A stretch of DNA of 20,905 bases from VRUE01 sp050258095 (GTDB lineage: Bacteria; Actinomycetota; Thermoleophilia; Solirubrobacterales; 70-9), in contig JBLMYD010000033.1 of assembly GCA_050258095.1 (NCBI GenBank), positions 1 to 20,905 on the forward strand, written 5' to 3'. The notes under the pieces are model-generated. The model was not told where the DNA came from, made no database searches, and saw only the letters and a list, made by a program, of their open reading frames with translations. Both the position numbers and the translations under genes were made by a program. Shown here one piece after another: positions 19,691-20,905 of the stretch. Position 1 is the first letter of the stretch; each line of letters opens with the position of its first letter.

Positions 19691-20905
19691 ATGGGAGGAG
19701 ATTCCGGGCGGGCGAAACCGGCGGCAAGAAAACACCTTCGAGCTCTGGTCGCTCTCGCCGCAGCGTCGTTGGCCACTGCCGCCTTGATTGCTCCTTCGAC
19801 CGCGCTTTCCTCTCCTCCAAGCAACGCCTTCCGCTATTTCCATGACCCCGACGGTCGCCTGAGAGCCGCCATCGACCCCGAAGGCGAAACCGCCCTCTAC
19901 AGCTGGGATGCAGCAGGGAACCTGCTCTCGATCTCTCGCCACGCTTCCTCGGAACTCTCGATCGCCCAGCTGACACCGGCCAAGGGAGCGGTCGGGGCGA
20001 CGGTGACGATCGAAGGGACCGGGTTCTCGACCACGCCCTCCTCGAACACGGTCAAATTCAACGGGACCACCGCGACGGTGAGCGCGGCAAGCGCGACATC
20101 TCTGACGGTCAAAGTCCCAGCTGGCGCGACGACGGGCTCGGTCACGGTCGCCGTCGGGGAAGGAGGCCCGGTTTCGAGCCCCGAAACCTTCACGGTCGCG
20201 CAATCCTCCGCACCGAGCATCTCCTCGCTCTCCCCGACCGTCGCGGCCGCCGGAGAAGAAGTCACGATCTCGGGCTCGAACTTCGAACCCTCCGTGGCGT
20301 CAAATGTCGTGATCGTCAACCTGGCGAGGCCCGAATTGACCTCGACCGAATCGACCGCGATCAAATTCAAGGTCCCGGCGGAAACGCTTGGCGGGCGCGT
20401 CTCGGTGGCCACCGCGACCGGGACAAGCGTTGGCCCCGACCTCTTCATTCCGCCCAGCGGAACGGCGGTGTCGAAAGTCGGCTCGACCGGGAGGTTCTCT
20501 CTTGGGGAATCGAAAACCGTCGAACTGCCGTCCGAAAAAGTCGCTCTGCGGCTGTTCGACGCCAAAGCCGGGCAGCGGATGTCGACGACCTTCTCCGAAG
20601 GCACGGTTGCGAGCGGCACCGTGTCGATCTGGAGCCCGTCGGGGACGAAACTCGCCTCCGGGAGCTTCTCGAAAAGCAGCGGCGGCTTCGTCGACTCCTT
20701 CGAACTCCCGGTGACCGGGACCTACACGGTCCTGCTGTCCGCGACCGAAGGATCCGGGTCGGTCAAATTCACGTCCTATGAAGTCAAAGACCTCACCGGC
20801 TCGATCGAACCCAAAGCCACCGCCGAAGGCGCCTCCCAGCACGTCGCCATCACCGTCCCCGGCCAGAACGCCCTCTACTCGGTGACGATGAGCGCCGGCG
20901 AGAAG
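19691..20905 (+). CDS. Secreted YD/RHS-repeat and TIG-domain protein (5' part, runs off the window)
   Basis: 405 codons from ATG 19691 are open to the window edge; AAAGGGAAGG lies just upstream. The N-terminus is a signal peptide: basic RAKPAARKHLRALV, then hydrophobic ALAAASLATAALIAPSTALS (21-40) with a likely cut near residue 40. Residues 48-83 hold one YD-type repeat (YFHDPDGRLRAAIDPEGETA then LYSWDAAGNLLSI). Two IPT/TIG immunoglobulin-like domains follow, at about 90-169 (LTPAKGAVGATVTIEGTGF) and 175-250 (SSLSPTVAAAGEEVTISGSNF). Then come beta-rich Ser/Thr-rich segments. This is the usual beginning of a very large actinobacterial surface RHS protein, some of which end in a variable toxin domain. 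The end is not visible. AAA and GAA codons are commoner than in its neighbours. Confidence 0.8.
   Translation, partial: MGGDSGRAKPAARKHLRALVALAAASLATAALIAPSTALSSPPSNAFRYFHDPDGRLRAAIDPEGETALYSWDAAGNLLSISRHASSELSIAQLTPAKGAVGATVTIEGTGFSTTPSSNTVKFNGTTATVSAASATSLTVKVPAGATTGSVTVAVGEGGPVSSPETFTVAQSSAPSISSLSPTVAAAGEEVTISGSNFEPSVASNVVIVNLARPELTSTESTAIKFKVPAETLGGRVSVATATGTSVGPDLFIPPSGTAVSKVGSTGRFSLGESKTVELPSEKVALRLFDAKAGQRMSTTFSEGTVASGTVSIWSPSGTKLASGSFSKSSGGFVDSFELPVTGTYTVLLSATEGSGSVKFTSYEVKDLTGSIEPKATAEGASQHVAITVPGQNALYSVTMSAGEK

Noticed and set aside
19530..19787. 85-residue frame with TAGGAGAA just before its ATG
   Set aside because: The ribosome site is good, but the frame overlaps the start and signal-peptide region of the TIG/YD gene and its second half is a shadow of it. 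A short regulatory leader cannot be excluded.
1..20905. CRISPR arrays, rRNA genes, phage structural genes or an integrase
   Set aside because: I saw no regularly spaced repeats, rRNA signatures, or integrase motifs anywhere in the window.

Overview
The window is chromosomal DNA from a very GC-rich actinobacterium. Dense GC codon use, a GT-C membrane protein, sterol-desaturase-like genes and a large TIG/YD-repeat protein suggest the Thermoleophilia (Solirubrobacterales-like). That is an inference from gene content and style, not a proven taxonomy. Most housekeeping genes have no Shine-Dalgarno sequence. Instead a TANNNT -10 hexamer lies 6-9 nt before the start codon, as expected for leaderless mRNAs. 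Two genes with this layout have only ATC where their start codon should be.

Layout. 1-4530 is core genome: the end of an isoprenylcysteine methyltransferase-like gene, a small conserved protein, a small membrane protein facing msrA, a large GT-C glycosyltransferase-like membrane protein, and a convergent alpha/beta hydrolase. tRNA-Arg(TCT) with a strong terminator (4566-4707) opens an accessory patch. The patch holds an AbiE-type toxin-antitoxin pair with a palindromic operator over its promoter, a tRNA-3'-like remnant, and a VapBC/Phd-PIN pair with its own palindromic operator. 7348-10395 is a lipid-desaturation unit: a membrane fatty-acid desaturase, its ferredoxin-type reductase, and a divergent MerR-like regulator. 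10454-15903 is again core-like: a CPA2 cation/proton antiporter, a permuted NlpC/P60-like protein, a sterol-desaturase-family protein, two microproteins, a membrane-anchored USP-like protein, an NmrA-type NAD(P)-binding protein and a class I glutamine amidotransferase.

tRNA-His(GTG) at 15920 opens a second accessory patch. It contains a 30-bp perfect palindrome, a stem-loop-rich leader, a 137-aa protein of unknown function coupled to a small winged-helix protein, a 101-bp nested inverted repeat, and two tandem XRE regulators. The first regulator is split by an IS1111-group (IS110 family) element. Removing the insertion restores its reading frame exactly. The window ends inside the 5' part of a secreted YD/RHS-repeat and TIG-domain protein that runs off the edge.

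The points most worth following are the ATC starts in leaderless context, the structured DNA/RNA between 16065 and 17106, the folded non-coding end of the IS element (candidate bridge RNA), and the second copy of the vapBC operator sequence about 4.3 kb away.
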